Source of the DNA: Phylloscopus collybita
Lineage: Eukaryota > Chordata > Aves > Passeriformes > Phylloscopidae
Direction of reading: 5' to 3'
DNA length: 64,000 nt
Assembly (NCBI GenBank): GCA_027886175.1
Contig: JAJNNQ010000075.1
Coordinates: forward strand, 5,311,001-5,375,000
Part shown: positions 10,381 through 22,990 of the stretch, piece by piece
Layout: each line of letters opens with the position of its first letter
How positions within the stretch are numbered: position 1 is the first letter of the stretch
Program-made: the position numbers and the translations under genes
Notes under the pieces: generated by a model
What the model saw: the letters and a program-made list of their open reading frames with translations, nothing else
Databases searched by the model: none
What the model was told of the DNA's origin: nothing

Positions 10381-13300
10381 ACATGCCCCTCCATTTTAAT
10401 TACCTGGTTCTTTTTTTAGGAAGAAAAGGGAAAGTCAAGACAATACACAGACAGAACAGAGCACCTGGTGCAATGAAAGGATGAGATCTCTTTAGAGTGT
10501 TTTTCACAGATCTCCAGAGCGATTTTTTTGATACTGTGTGAATTTGTTGCAGAAATATTTCTTCTGTAAAAAGCAAATATTTGTGTCTGCCTCAAATTTT
10601 TTTCAATGTGAAATCATATACCTCCCTCATTGTCTGTGTTAAGCTTTTACAGTTGAAAAGAGCAGTGGGAAATGACTACTCATTTGTTGCACAATTTTTC
10701 TTGCATTTCTACTTCATCATGCTTATATAATACATAACCTGTGTCTGTATTCCTTCTTGGGATGTTGTTAGATTCGTACATCAGTTCTCTTTCAACCCAA
10801 GAGCAAAATTCATCAGAATATTAAGCAAAAAAACTCAGACTTTCAAGTAGATTAATTTTCAAAGGATGTCTGTAGAGAATACTTACATAAAAAATAAAGA
10901 TCATGTTTTCAGGTGGTTAAAATTGCAGTAGATATATTTAATGTTGCAGCTGTATTAATTTGAAGTAGCTGGGAATTTTAGAAACATAGACTCTTTCCTA
11001 TAGAACACCAAAAATGTTTATTTGCACCAAACTAAAGCTAGTCCTGATATTGTGAGACAGCTGCCAGTGGAAACTGCAAATTTCTGAATTGCTCAAGGAT
11101 ATTAACTGTTTGACTGGCTTATTCTAACAGGAGTGTTCTAAAGTAAATTGGGTGAAAATTCACAATGAGCTCGAGGTGCAAAACCCCACAAACTCTTTAC
11201 AAAACTATTAGAAATCCAGACAATTCTTTCACCAGTGGTCAAAAAGGAGCAATCATTGACATGGCGTATCTTCCTACTCTTGCCTCATGTACATGAGTGT
11301 GACACTAAAAGGAAGTTGGAATAATATATCAACAGACCATAAGTGCTATGTGAGAATGTCCAACTTTTTGTCAATCACCACTAAGCTCCACCTCGAGTCT
11401 TTTATTGAAATTCACAGATGCCTCCGTGAAAGGTGCAAACTGAATAGGAATTTGATTTTCAGAGGTTCTGATCTTCTGGTCAGTAATTTGGGGCATTCAG
11501 TGCCTCTGAAGACTTTTATTCTAAATTATTTTCTCATAATTGCAAACACTATGGCAGATAACAGAATCATGAACTTATGATCCCTCAGATGCTGTGAGTG
11601 TAGAACTCCATTTGCTCTTAGTGAAGCACAATTTTTCTTGCTCACATGACGACAGATTTCAAATGAAGGCGTGGGAAGAGAAAGACAAAGAAAAAAATTA
11701 ATCAAGATATATAATAAGAGTAAGAATCACACTTTTAATGTGCTTACTTAGGAAGGTGCAGAAGAACAGAGCAATAACTTTACTAGGTCAAATTCTGTTG
11801 GGGATAATATTTGCCTCTTCCACAGTGGCAAGTAAATGCATCAATTACCTGAAGTGTTTTAATGGACTAGTCAAAACTGAATGCAGTTGGTAATAACAAT
11901 AAAGCCAAAAGCTTTCTGCCTAGTTAATGTCTAGGCAGATACATTAGGCTGAAAAACAAGTGAGAGAAGGAAAAAAAAGAAAAAAAAATAAACTTAAACA
12001 TTTAGCATCCTCAAACAATATGCTTATTGCTTATTAATTATAATGAAGTGGTACTACTGATTAGTTTATTAGGGAACATTAGGAATGAAATTCTCATAAA
12101 CAGAAGCTTTAGAATAAATCCCTCAGCTACAAGCCTTTCTATACTTGAGAAAATTAAAAAACAATCTTTCATGGCTGAAAAATATGGCAGTCTTCTGGAA
12201 AAAGGAGTATTTAAATCTGTTCTCTGTCTATATCAGTATTTCAGTATATGTAGTTTCTAGTTCAATATGAGCTAATGCCTCTGGAACATACAAGATATAA
12301 AACTCAAAGAGGTTCTGAATTAAAATTGTTGGTTTTTATTCAAGACAGAGTGGTATCAGTAGTAGGGGTTCCCTGTGTGCATTTGATAGCAGGTCAATTA
12401 TTGTTTCTATAGAGAGGCTTTTTTGCATGTTAATTTCCTTATAGAATCAGCTATGGAATTAAGATTTTTTTTTTTCTTTTTTCTTCTCCTTCATTATGAC
12501 CTTCACTTCTGGGAATTTTTTTGGGAAACCAAATATGGCTTTTTATTCTTTGGTCACTTCTTGGTCCTTTTCCTTATGAGTTTAACCATAGTGGAAAACG
12601 CATTTCATTAGAAAAGGTAAAAAAAGCTAAGAAAGGGTAAGGAATAAAATAAAATACAATTTTGATTTTCTGGACAACAGAAGAATAATGTTGTTGCCTA
12701 CAAATAATTTCTTTCTGGAAATAAAAGATGTAGAGAAACAATTTTTTTTCCAGCTGCCCTTAATAATGATGAACCATTCTGCTTATCAGTCTTAATAAAA
12801 AACCACAAACACTTCAGCATCTAGAGGACTTGTATTATTAACCTTCCCCAGGAGACCTGTTCTATAAAGGAGACTTAAGAGAATATGACCTTTTGCCAAA
12901 GAGATAAGGAACTGAAACTCTGACAATAAATATAATATGAAGACATAAACAGAAAATGAATTAGAGATTAGCTAAAGTAAGCAAGAGATCAAATATTTAG
13001 ATTAAATTGGAAACTGGCAAATAGTTTCCAAATTCAGCTGCTGGAAATGATTAGAATTTGTTATTTAATTTTCTTTGCTGTAGGATCCAATCAAACTTGA
13101 TATATTTTCGTATTCATGGTATGGTTTTGAAATAATCAATGTCATGTTTATGCAAATATAGCCCAATTAATATGATTTCTCCAAACAGAAATTAAAAAAT
13201 GCTACTAATGAGGTTTGCATTTCCTGTATTTAATTTAAACATTTATGTGAATTCCAAGCAAAACCCAGAAGCAGACCCTCCATATTTAAGAGAGGAGTTT

Positions 13301-14080
13301 CAGGAGCACTAGAATGAGCAATACGTTGGAAACTGTGGGCAAGAGCTGGAATAGGAAGTGCATGATGTGTAACCCCATAGGAATTTTGACTTCAGGAGAG
13401 GTGGCTCTGTTCGGACCTTTGAAGTCAGCCTTCAAAGGAGATGTCTACAAGTGTTCCCTGGGAGAAATGAACCATGTTAACTACTGAAAATGCAAACACA
13501 AAAAGAAGAGTTCCTGGTCTGATAAATGCTAAACAGAGGGGAATTCGGATTCCCCCTAAACTGGGCACTCTGTCAATAGCTGCATATTAAAAAATTAATT
13601 GTTTTTATGTTGGGTGTAAGAGGCATAAGACATTTCTAACTGCACAATTTCAGTTCATCAAAACACATTTTCAGTGGGTAATGCAATTGTGCTCTATTCA
13701 AAGTCCTTTAAAAGCTTAAAATGTAGCAGCCCGGGAGAAGTTATTCAACAAACACATTTTATCTTTAAATTGCATGTTATCTGTGTTCTACATATTAGTA
13801 TAAGAAAATAAAATTGTAGCTTGATGTATTAATAGCATATTTCTTAGAATATTTACTCAGGTTAGTCTAAATTCAGTAGACATAATTTTTGCCTGCTATC
13901 AAAAAAAACCCCAGAACAGTATCTTTATTAGGTGAAGGTAGACTGAGAAAAGAATCCCAAACAACAGGTGCTAAAAAATTCTTTTTTTCTATACTTACAG
14001 ATATTGTTGTTTGCCTACAACATTAAATTCTAATGATTATTAATGACAATTACCCTCAAGCAATTAAAATTATACAGTGA
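10381..14080. other. Unassigned AT-rich sequence
   Basis: No recognisable gene or element in about 3.7 kb. Low-complexity T-runs occur near 12465-12490 and A-runs near 11970-11990. Open frames (97 codons at 11287-11580, 77 at 12027-12260) lack any feature of a known protein. Confidence 0.55.
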
Positions 14081-14522
14081 TTTGGGTTGGAATGGTCCTT
14101 AAAGATCACCTAGTTCTACCCCACTGCTATGGACAGGAATACTATCCAGTATATCAGGTTTCCTCAGTTTTTTGGACATGTTTGGCTTTTTGGGCTGCAG
14201 GTGCAAACTGTCAGGTCATGTCCAGCTTTTCATCCACCAACACCCCCAAGTCCTTCTCCTCAGGGCTACTCTCAGTCCATTCTCTGCCCAGCCTGTATTT
14301 GTGCTTGGAACTGCTCTGACCCAGGTGCAGGGCCTTGCTCTTGGCCTCGTTGAACTCCACAAGGCTCACACAGCCCCAGCTCTCCAGCCTGCCCAGGTCC
14401 CTCTGGATGCAATCCCTTTCCTCCAGAGTGTCAACTGCACCACACAGCTTGGTGCCATCCTTGAAATTGCTGAGCATGCACTCAATCCCGCTGCCCATGC
14501 CACCAGAAAAGATGTTAAACAA
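14081..14522 (-). mobile_element. CR1 LINE, 5'-truncated with an internal deletion
   Basis: The plus sequence 'TTTGGGTTGGAATGGTCCTT' is the reverse complement of the CR1 3' end. From about 14,185 to 14,522 the minus strand encodes part of the C-terminal region of CR1 ORF2 (the reverse transcriptase protein). A 103-codon frame at 14522-14211 includes 'DTKLCGAVDT'-like and 'DLGVLVDEKLDMT' segments typical of CR1. The sequence between the 3' end and this part is missing (join near 14,165-14,180). With only about 440 bp and no catalytic domain, the copy is dead. Confidence 0.9.
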
Positions 14523-16844
14523 CAGTGGTTGTCCTTGAATGTGTCAGTCTCTTACCCGTGGCATTTAATTTAAATGGTTACCTCCATAGCCAACACAACA
14601 CCCCCTTGTGTTGGATATACCATGATTTTGGTGGAAAGAATAGTAGTGTAAGGCCATTTAGGTTGCCAAATCTCTGGATCAAGAGCTGGGAACCCAACAG
14701 AACTCTTTTCTCTAAGTAGCTCATGCTACTTAGCCCAAAAATGTCAGAAGTTACAGTGGAATTTATCACACATAGCTCTGAGGTTTTCAGTATCTGCACA
14801 TTTGTCTGAGTAAGTCTTAAGGTCTTTATGTTTAAATTAGAGAAGTAAATTTCATGAGGTGGTTATCTCTACATTAAATATTTACTGGTGAATAAGGCAA
14901 AAATGTTGATTGAAGTTTCTTGCTCTGGGTAAAGGTCTGAGGCCCAGAGGCAGGTTGTTTATCTACAGACTCTGTCTAACTAATCAATGTTGGATAGGTC
15001 TTTCTAACAAACATGGAAAGCTGTTGCAGTAGAACTGCATAATGAAATTATGTCACATAGGAATAGGAAAAGATGAATTTTATACTTCTGAATGTAAGTA
15101 CTTGAGTTTTTCTAATTTGTTGGGTAGGTTTCCTTCGAAATGAATTCCCTAAGGTAACAGCAGGAATCTCCACCTGAATCTTTTACTTACCATGTGAATT
15201 TGAAACCTAGATTCAGTGTTTTAATAACTGCAGGATTTTTCAGTATTTTTACATTTTTATAGAACACAGTACAGATTATAAAGATTCAAATAGGGATGGA
15301 GAATCTATTTAAACCTTATTTTATTTGAAATCCCCATAGAGTTACCATAAATTCCACATGATCTTTTTTGAGCCAGTGTGGGAATTCTGTGGTTACCCAG
15401 AGTGTTGAATTACCTTTTTTTTATTTTCTTGTTTTAGACATTCATTTTCCTGCTGTCTCATATTTTCAGCATACACTATTATTAAAGCAAAAGTCTTTCA
15501 ACTAGAAAATGTACACTACCGAGCTCAAAGAAATGAAGACATGTCCATCCAGCAACTCTGTATTTCTCCCTGCAAACTAATTCAGCAGATGTTCTTCTTT
15601 TTCATAGACTGAACAATTCTTGGGAGTAAACAAGAAAAGGAAATGTCCTATTTAAATCTTTTCATGTGGAAAATAAGTTACTCTTGGCTTTTTCTTTTTC
15701 TTTTTTTTTTTTTTTTTTCACTTAGCAACACATCAGAACCAGAGATTGTTTCTAAAACAGACAGACAAACATGACAATCAGAGAACAATATAATTTTTGA
15801 CATACAGGTATGAAACTCCACATCATTTAATGGAGACATGACAATGTGGTGCAGGCTATGCAGCCCTGTGTTCAAGAGGGGATAATACTCAATGCACTCC
15901 ACAGGTATAATTAATGATGAGCCTCTTGGAAAATGTTTACACTGAAATGCCACAAGTTTCAGAGTTAATGAAATACTACCTACAAATTCAAGCCTTGTTT
16001 TAAGCCAAGGTCAGAATCTCCTTTAAAATTTGTATTTTTTCCCAAAACACCTGCATAGATCTGCATAACATCATCTTATAAGGATGAAGCAACTAAAAGA
16101 GAACAGCTGAGTGTCCTTTGCATAACAGAGAATGTCCTTTGGTTATTGCACCACAGGAGGTGATTTTGTTACTGTACATGTTGTAAAGGATTAAGCATCA
16201 AGAGGGAATTTAAAATTATCATAAATTTTATTAACTCTTGTTGTCTCACTCACTTTGAGATGCGTTTTTGGGGTGGGAACAAGCCTGAGGTGAAAACAAA
16301 AATAATAGTAATGTTGGGTTTTTTTTATGTTTCATACTGTGGAACATGACTCTGCCTCTGAAATGGTAACAACAGAAAGTCACTGTCTGTATGTGTTTTT
16401 GTAAGTGATCTCTGTGTATATAAATAGTTTTGGATGTAGAAGTAGCTACTGGCAAACACCTAGCAGGAGAGAGGTAGACACCAAGAAGCTTGTGTTTGGA
16501 AGTTTCCCAAGGACTGGCAGTCCTTGCAACTACACCTCCTGTTTAATCTGCAAGAACTGACAAAACCAGCACACCAAGAGCCTGCTTAATCTGTGCAAGG
16601 CCGCAGCTGGGTTGTGCAGCTCAGACTGCACCCAAAGGGGAGGCAGCTGTGGGCGAAGACTACAGAGATTCATGGACAAATGTGAGAAGGAGGAGCACTG
16701 CAGGACACTTTCTATAAATGAACAAGTAGCTGCTGGGAAATCAGCACAATCCACCCTTTCTGAGAGGGCAGTTTCTACTGTCAAATCATGTCTGAGATTG
16801 CTGAGATTGCACTTCAGCTGCTCTCCAAAAGGATAACTGCAAGT

Positions 16845-16846
<2 letters not shown>
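14523..16846. other. Unassigned sequence between CR1 and the GT repeat
   Basis: No gene recognised. A T-rich run lies at about 15691-15718. Short open frames near 15678-15953 and 16530-16836 have no recognised domain. Confidence 0.5.

Positions 16847-16880
<34 letters not shown>
16847..16880 (+). repeat. (GT)17 microsatellite
   Basis: Uninterrupted GT dinucleotides for 34 bp. It is the first of several simple repeats that follow within 5 kb. Confidence 0.97.
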
Positions 16881-16882
<2 letters not shown>

Positions 16883-17284
16883 CTGAGCACCATGAACAAC
16901 TAAGTGGATGTGCTGTGTGACTCTTTAGCTTTTATTAATAACCTGTTAATAATAATCTCTATTGATACTGCCTCAGTGAAGAAAATGTTTAGGTTCCCAT
17001 ATGAGGAAAAGGAAATTTACAGCAATCTCCTTCACACCAAAGACAGGCAAGAGATAGAAGTGGATGAGGTACCATGCAGGATGACAGGAACTGGGTTCTA
17101 CATGCAAAGCTTCCCAATATCCATGATGCAACAGTTGATAGAAAACTTCATGTCAGAAAAGTCTATAGCTCAACATATGTCACTTTGTCGGGTGATCTGG
17201 GTTGAAAACCCTAAAAAGGAAAGCAGAAGCAAGGTTCTTCTGGTCTGCCTTTCTCTTGGACAGGGACAAGCTAAGAGTGGCAGG

Positions 17285-17336
<52 letters not shown>
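17285..17336 (+). repeat. Poly(A) tract, 52 A
   Basis: Fifty-two uninterrupted A residues. An upstream frame (16904-17356, 150 codons) runs into it as poly-Lys. I recognise no gene in that frame, and I saw no flanking duplication or upstream AATAAA that would mark a retroposed mRNA, so a slippage-expanded homopolymer is the simpler reading. Confidence 0.97.
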
Positions 17337-17340
<4 letters not shown>

Positions 17341-17441
17341 TCCAGATCCAGAATAATACACATATTTGCGAATTCCAACTTAATCTACAACACCAAAAGT
17401 GTTCCCTGAATATGAAGTTGTATGTATATATGTATATGTGT

Positions 17442-17447
<6 letters not shown>

Positions 17448-17476
<29 letters not shown>
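17448..17476 (+). repeat. (TA)n microsatellite
   Basis: About 14 TA units, embedded in a longer TATA/TGTA-rich region at 17419-17488. Confidence 0.95.
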
Positions 17477-17484
<8 letters not shown>

Positions 17485-17663
17485 GTGTCAACTTTGATCA
17501 CAACGTTGATTCAAGAACTTTCCTCCCTCCATAACTACTTAATTTCATTTTTCAATCAATAGAGCTGTGGATTTAAATGGAATAACAAATTTATATGAAT
17601 GGTAAAAAATCCAAGACTCCTACATCCACAAAAGTTCAGTGCTCCCAACGAAATGAGAATTAA

Positions 17664-17760
17664 ATCACAGAATCATAGAATTGTTAAAGCTCTTAACAAT
17701 TCTAGAGGAAATTCAAGAGGAAAAAACTCTTAAATCACTGATTCCAAGTACTCTGTGAAT
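17664..17760 (-). mobile_element. Possible CR1 3'-end fragment
   Basis: 'AATCACAGAATCATAGAATTG' on the plus strand is the reverse complement of a CR1 tail and the start of its 3' UTR. Similarity beyond about 17,690 is weak, and a perfect hairpin occupies 17676-17704, so this is either a very diverged CR1 end or a chance tail match. Confidence 0.45.
17676..17704. repeat. Perfect inverted repeat, 12-bp stem and 5-nt loop
   Basis: TAGAATTGTTAA (17676-17687) and TTAACAATTCTA (17693-17704) are exact reverse complements around AGCTC. The left arm overlaps a CR1-like tail. Confidence 0.9.
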
Positions 17761-19205
17761 CTTGAGTGTATTTATGACTGATGGATGCTGTCCTAAGGCC
17801 CTTGGTACTACTGCAAGGTACTACTACACCAACTGCAGAATATAAGCAATAAAATAAGCTTTACCATTTTAGAAGTTATTTTGTTGACTCTCTCTGCTAT
17901 TTTCTGCTATTACTTTTTTTTTTTTTTTTACAAAATATTAGTTTTTAAAGACTAGCTTGTTTTGGGTTTTTTGGTGACAAGCTGAGCTGGGTGTGATCAT
18001 CCAATGGAAAGCTTGTCCAAGAATAGAAATAAATCGTAAACCAGAGCTTTTGACATGCTTGGTAGAAACCCAAGATACAACTCATAACTGGAGAAGCTGC
18101 TGTGCACAGTTTGATGCTTACATGACCCAACAATGACTCAGACTCAGTCAGTAATGGAGGCTGGCAGAGTTTGGAAGATGGCAACAGAAATTCAGTGTAA
18201 TAGGACGTGCTGATGGCAGCTTGCTGCAAAATTAAATGCCTTGGTGCCTGTACTGATGTGATCCAAGAAGCACAATTCAAAGGCACAAGCTGATCTCAAC
18301 ACCCAGATCTGGACTGATACAGTCACTTGGTAGTGTCATTGGTGTTTGGCTCAAGGCTGTTCATTGTTCACTGGAAGGAATTCAACATCAGTTAGAATGA
18401 TCTTACATTTAACTAGTAGAAAAATGCCACAGCTGCTAGAAGGATGAAACTTTTCAAAGCATGCTGTTATGAATCAGGATTGTTTCTGCACTAGCTGGGC
18501 ATTTAGAGTTCTCTGGTGTGTGCATTACTGGCATCATTATTGTGATTATCAGTGGCTACTTGGATCATTTATTTGAGGACTTAAGTCTGTGTGTTTATGC
18601 TGACTACTCACTGAGCATACAGGAATGCATCAGTGCATAAAATTTGGCCAATTGTTTTTATAAGGTTAAAAGACTATTTCAAAATGACTGACTCATGTCA
18701 CCAAACTCTAATTAAAAAGGATAAAAAGGCAATTTCCTGTAATTTGAAATATCCACTGGTCAGGACCTTCCCAAACTATGAACTACATGCTTTAGTCAGA
18801 TTTTTATACAGTGCCCATGTGTCTGAGGATTGACTGTGACCCAGAGGCAGGATGACACTCACAGGGCTCACTCACTACATGGTTCCATCCCCAGGTGCCT
18901 GTTCCACAGCAGGAACAGCTCTGTTCATGTTGTCCGTGTTGCAGACTCTGACTTACTTCATGTTACAGCTGCTGCAGTAGGAAAATCAATGCCATGTTGA
19001 CTTTTGCCAGTGTCTATAGTACAGAAGTGGAGGTGCTCCTTCACAAGCAGCTTAGAAGCCCCCACAAAGGAGCAGAACTCTAGGAGAAAATGTTTGTATG
19101 TATAGTTGGGTGACCCATGTTGCTTGGCTGTGATCAGTCAAGTGTATGTTGAATAGAATTTCTTACAGGAGGATGAAGTCCAAATCTATTTCCATTCATT
19201 ATTCT

Positions 19206-19206
<1 letters not shown>
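17761..19206. other. Unassigned sequence
   Basis: No gene or element recognised apart from a T-run near 17917-17930. An antisense frame of 113 codons at 17945-18286 has no domain I know. Confidence 0.5.
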
Positions 19207-19258
<52 letters not shown>

Positions 19259-19348
19259 ACAAAACAAAACAAAAACAAAAACAAAAAAAAACCAACCAAC
19301 TAAGAAAAAAACCCCACTGCCACCAAAACCACCACCAAAAAAAAAGCA
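19207..19348 (+). repeat. Poly(A) tract of 51 A plus A/C-rich tail
   Basis: Fifty-one A residues at 19207-19257 are followed by (AAAAC)n-like units, CCAACC and ACC-rich sequence to about 19348. This is low-complexity sequence; the overlapping poly-Lys and poly-Phe frames are artefacts. Confidence 0.95.
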
Positions 19349-21853
19349 TCCCCCACTTCTTTTCAATGATAATTATTTGCTAATTTTGCCCTCAAGATGG
19401 AAATTAATAATTTAAAGCTGATATCTCTAAAGAGTTCTTAATCCTTCAGTTTTTGAGTTCTACAGAAGTTGTTTGTTTGTAGGCCTTTTTTGGAAAGAAG
19501 ATCAAGAAAAGACAAAAAAGTTAGTAAATATTTATTGTAACTAGTATCTAGATCTTGGTCTTACTGCATGTAAATCCAGAAATTCAGTTTTGGTGACTAG
19601 TTATTATCAGGAAGGGAGAAAAACAGTAATAAATGGGAAGTTGAGGTGAAGTTAAATGTTGGTGTGACTTTGGTCAAGTAAAATATTATTTGGATTATCT
19701 TGTAACAGGCCTTTGATTTAAAGAAAGGTATTTTAAACATGAAAAGTAACATTTAGCTATAGGTCAGGCATGAAACGAAAAAATTTAGGTGCTGTCTCTT
19801 CTCTGAGGTTTAGATGACGTCTGTCTTCTCTGAGTGTTCAAACTTCTGTTACTGTATTAGATGTGATTTTGTGTCCCAGAAGTTGCTTTTTGTATTCTTA
19901 AATTTCCTGTCTCTGTTAAACCAAGATTCGGTCCTCTTTGGATTCGTACTCTCGCTGCACTTACATTATTTCCAAATTGACTGGTAATTCTTTGTAACTC
20001 CTCAAGTATGACAGGAAAACCTGCCAACAGAAACCTAGTAGTATTCCCAACGTAGATATTTGCCATCTGGATTGATACCTGACTGACTTCATTCCATCCC
20101 ATAGCTCAGCCTTCTTTGAACAGGAGATTGAACTAAAAACTGCCTGAGATCTTTTCAACTCAAATTACTTCATAGTCACAAGGGTTCCCGTGTCTGTGTT
20201 CAGACACCTGTTCTAAATGATTTTAAAAAGTACCTGCAGGAGGAAGAAAAAAGTATCCACAGGCAACAGTTTAAATACAGTTTAAGTATGTGTCTGTGTT
20301 ATGGAAACTCACATTCAGATCATGTAACTGTTGCAGGAGGGTTTGTATAGCCATAGCCTACTTGAAATAAAATCTGCCCATGTGTACCTGGGACACACAA
20401 CACAGAGACCTGTTCTGGGGACAGGACCTTACCCATTTTTCTCAAGGAACTGTAATTTAAAATTGACAGCACCCATATTCTATATAAAAACTTTTTTGTT
20501 CTTGCAACAGAAGTGGCATTTGCAACACACTTAGAGCTGATCAAAACTTTCCTTTTTGAGTATAAACCTTTTCTCAAACTCCATCCAAAAAGGGTGAAGT
20601 CCTTTTGGATATGATGTGGTCATATCCTTCATAATCTGTTATCATCCCATTTTAGGCCTCTACAGGAAGTCCATTTACTTATTCTGTAATATTCCTATTG
20701 GGGAACAAGGGTATTACTTAGCTAACCTATTTTTAAAGCACATCTACCCTTTCTGTCTACTTTGCAGACACAGCTGCATAAACAAGTTCAGAAATGCCAG
20801 AAAAAGAACTACCATTTAATAGTTAGAAATATTAATTATGGCAGTTAGCCCATAATTTTAATGCAACACAAATTTTACAGCTTCAACCAAAGAAAAATAG
20901 ATTTTAGACAATCGTAACCTGTGGTAGAAGTAACAGAATATGAAAAGGAAGAATATGGGCAGCTTCCTGATCAAACTACTTAGTCACAGGGTAAAAGTCG
21001 GATAGAAAATATTTCTGGTAAAAGTGGAAGTAACACAGATCATTAAAATGATCAGAAAAAATGATGAACCACAAGATTATTTGATAGAAAAATCAACTTG
21101 AGTGTCCTCTCCATATTCTAAAGGAGCAATCCAGGGGCAGACATTGGTTTATGAGATCATCTGAGTGGTCTATAGCTGCCATCACTATTTAATCTTATCT
21201 TACCAGCCAAAAAAGAGGAAAAGGACCTGGCTGTCTCCAGTGCTGTTTAATTTGGGTCTTATATGTGTGTGCTGTTGAAAGCAGCATCTCACCTGTGGCA
21301 GCCAGTGAGACTGGTCATGCCAGAGTGCTCTGGGTGTGTTTGTGTGCTTGTCTCTGGACCCTGTGCCCAGCCCCATTACTGCTGGGACCTGCAAAAGGGA
21401 AAGCAGCAGCTCTGCCTGGGGAACCAGGCTGGGCTCCAGCAGCTGGGCAGGAGGAACCTGGGATAGAGGAAGTAGCCCCTCTTCTTATTTCCACTGGTCT
21501 AAAGAGCTAAGCCAAACAACCAAAAAATGGTGTAAATTCAAAGCTGAGTAATTAAACATGCTGTGGCTGTTTGTCAGTCATGTGGAGTGCTGTGATGCTG
21601 GTTAAGTGTTGGAAATGGAGGAATGTGGAGTTATGAGTTCATACATTCACTGTCTGGCACAGTCTTTTTCACATTGCTCAAAAGTATTGACTGCACAGAA
21701 CTATTTTCAGCTTTTTTCCTCAAGTTTCTGAGAGACATTACTCTTTTCAGATAAAAGGGTCTCTAAAATAATCTGTAATACTTGCACTCAACTGAAAGGG
21801 AGGATGGTAAGAAGCAGTAAATGTGACTGTGAAAGAAAGAAAATGTCCACTCT

Positions 21854-21856
<3 letters not shown>
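19349..21856. other. Unassigned sequence
   Basis: No element recognised. Bases 21250-21480 are GC-richer and give overlapping open frames of 64-81 codons in several frames, with no domain. Confidence 0.5.
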
Positions 21857-21893
<37 letters not shown>

Positions 21894-21898
21894 GTGAC
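21857..21898 (+). repeat. Poly(T) tract, 42 T
   Basis: Uninterrupted T residues; read on the minus strand this is a 42-nt poly(A). No adjacent gene-like sequence is recognised on either side. Confidence 0.97.
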
Positions 21899-22333
21899 TA
21901 TTTTGTTCATGTATTTTTTCCTTTTTTTTATGGAAGAAAAATAAGTAACGTACATGTGAGATTTCCAGCAGTATCTGGCAATGGTGTTTCCAAATCAATT
22001 GTAGTACAACAGCCTAAGAAAAGGAAGTTGGCAAATTTTTGCTGCATTTATGTGTGAGTTAGAGCCCAAAACCCTGGGGCATGCCATTGATATATACAGG
22101 AGAGAGATTGGTTGATCTGATTAATTCACCATAAAAATTCCAGATTTGCAATGGATGATGGTGAATTTTTGTCATCTTCATTCTACTTAATAACTTCTGT
22201 ATTGTCCTATAGGTCAGCAGTATAGAAGACAGGAATGCTCTTATTTATCTCAAAAATAAAGTCATGATGTGGCTGTGTAAAAAAATGTTTTGTAAGTTTT
22301 AGTTTTGAATGTAGTATAGTTTTTTTTTTATAT
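21899..22333. other. Unassigned sequence upstream of the LTR-like block
   Basis: AT-rich. A short TGTAAGTTTTAG motif occurs at about 22287 and again at the proposed LTR start (22334), so the LTR boundary may be blurred by a small duplication. Confidence 0.5.
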
Positions 22334-22990
22334 TGTAAGTTTTAGTATAGTAGATACCCTAAAAAGGCCCCTTTGTTTCAAGGTAAATGATAAAGTTGCT
22401 AAGACAACCAGAGTCTCTGTACAGAGTCTCTTCCCTATTGGTTCCCTTTCTGTTACATCCCTGTTTCATGTATGATCTTCTCCCTTTGTCCATCATAAAA
22501 CTTTTATCTTCAAGGTCCAAGAGCTTCGGCCCGTGGTTGGCAAAACTCTGAGAGACCACTCCCCGACCTATTCGGGATTTGTTAGTGTTTATGTAATCTA
22601 GCTGGCATGTATCGTTTTAATTGTTTTATTGGTTTAAACACATTGTACCCACCCATGAGATTTTTTGTACAAAAACACCCTGCAGCCCAGGTCCGGGGTC
22701 TTTTGAGAGGCACTGACCTGAGGCTGGGGGAACTCCTGACTCCCCCACCAAATAAAGCCTCTTTTTCAAAGCCTCTAAAAGTCCCCTCTTTTACCACCGC
22801 CATGTCAGCGTGAGCTAGACTGCCTGCAAACCAAAAACCCCACCAACGAACTTTCCGGGGGCCCAGCCTGAATATCGAGCTGAGCCAAAACCAGATACAC
22901 ACGGTCGCAGCACCCAGCGCCCTGGGGCTGAGACGCAACATCATGAGAGAGCAAAAAAAAGTAATGGAGAATTTGAGGACAATCCTCTGT
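22334..22990 (+). mobile_element. Probable retroviral LTR with leader-like sequence
   Basis: A block starting TGTAAGTTTTAG carries two ATTGG (inverted CCAAT) pentamers in its first 300 bp, then an AATAAA polyadenylation signal at 22751-22756 followed by a T/C-rich U5-like part. Near 22851 the sequence CTTTCC leads into CGGGGGCCCAGCCTGAAT (22856-22873), which agrees at 12 of 18 positions with a tRNA-Pro primer-binding site as I remember it. This suggests an LTR (about 22334-22855) plus a short leader. CpG dinucleotides at 22500-22930 exceed the flanks. No gag, pol or env follows. A competing boundary uses CTTACA at 23094-23099 as the end, with AATAAA at 23046-23051. Confidence 0.5.

Noticed and set aside
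16904..17356. 150-codon frame ending in poly-Lys
   Set aside because: No domain recognised, the end is encoded by the A52 tract, and no splice-like or polyadenylation signals support a gene or retrocopy.
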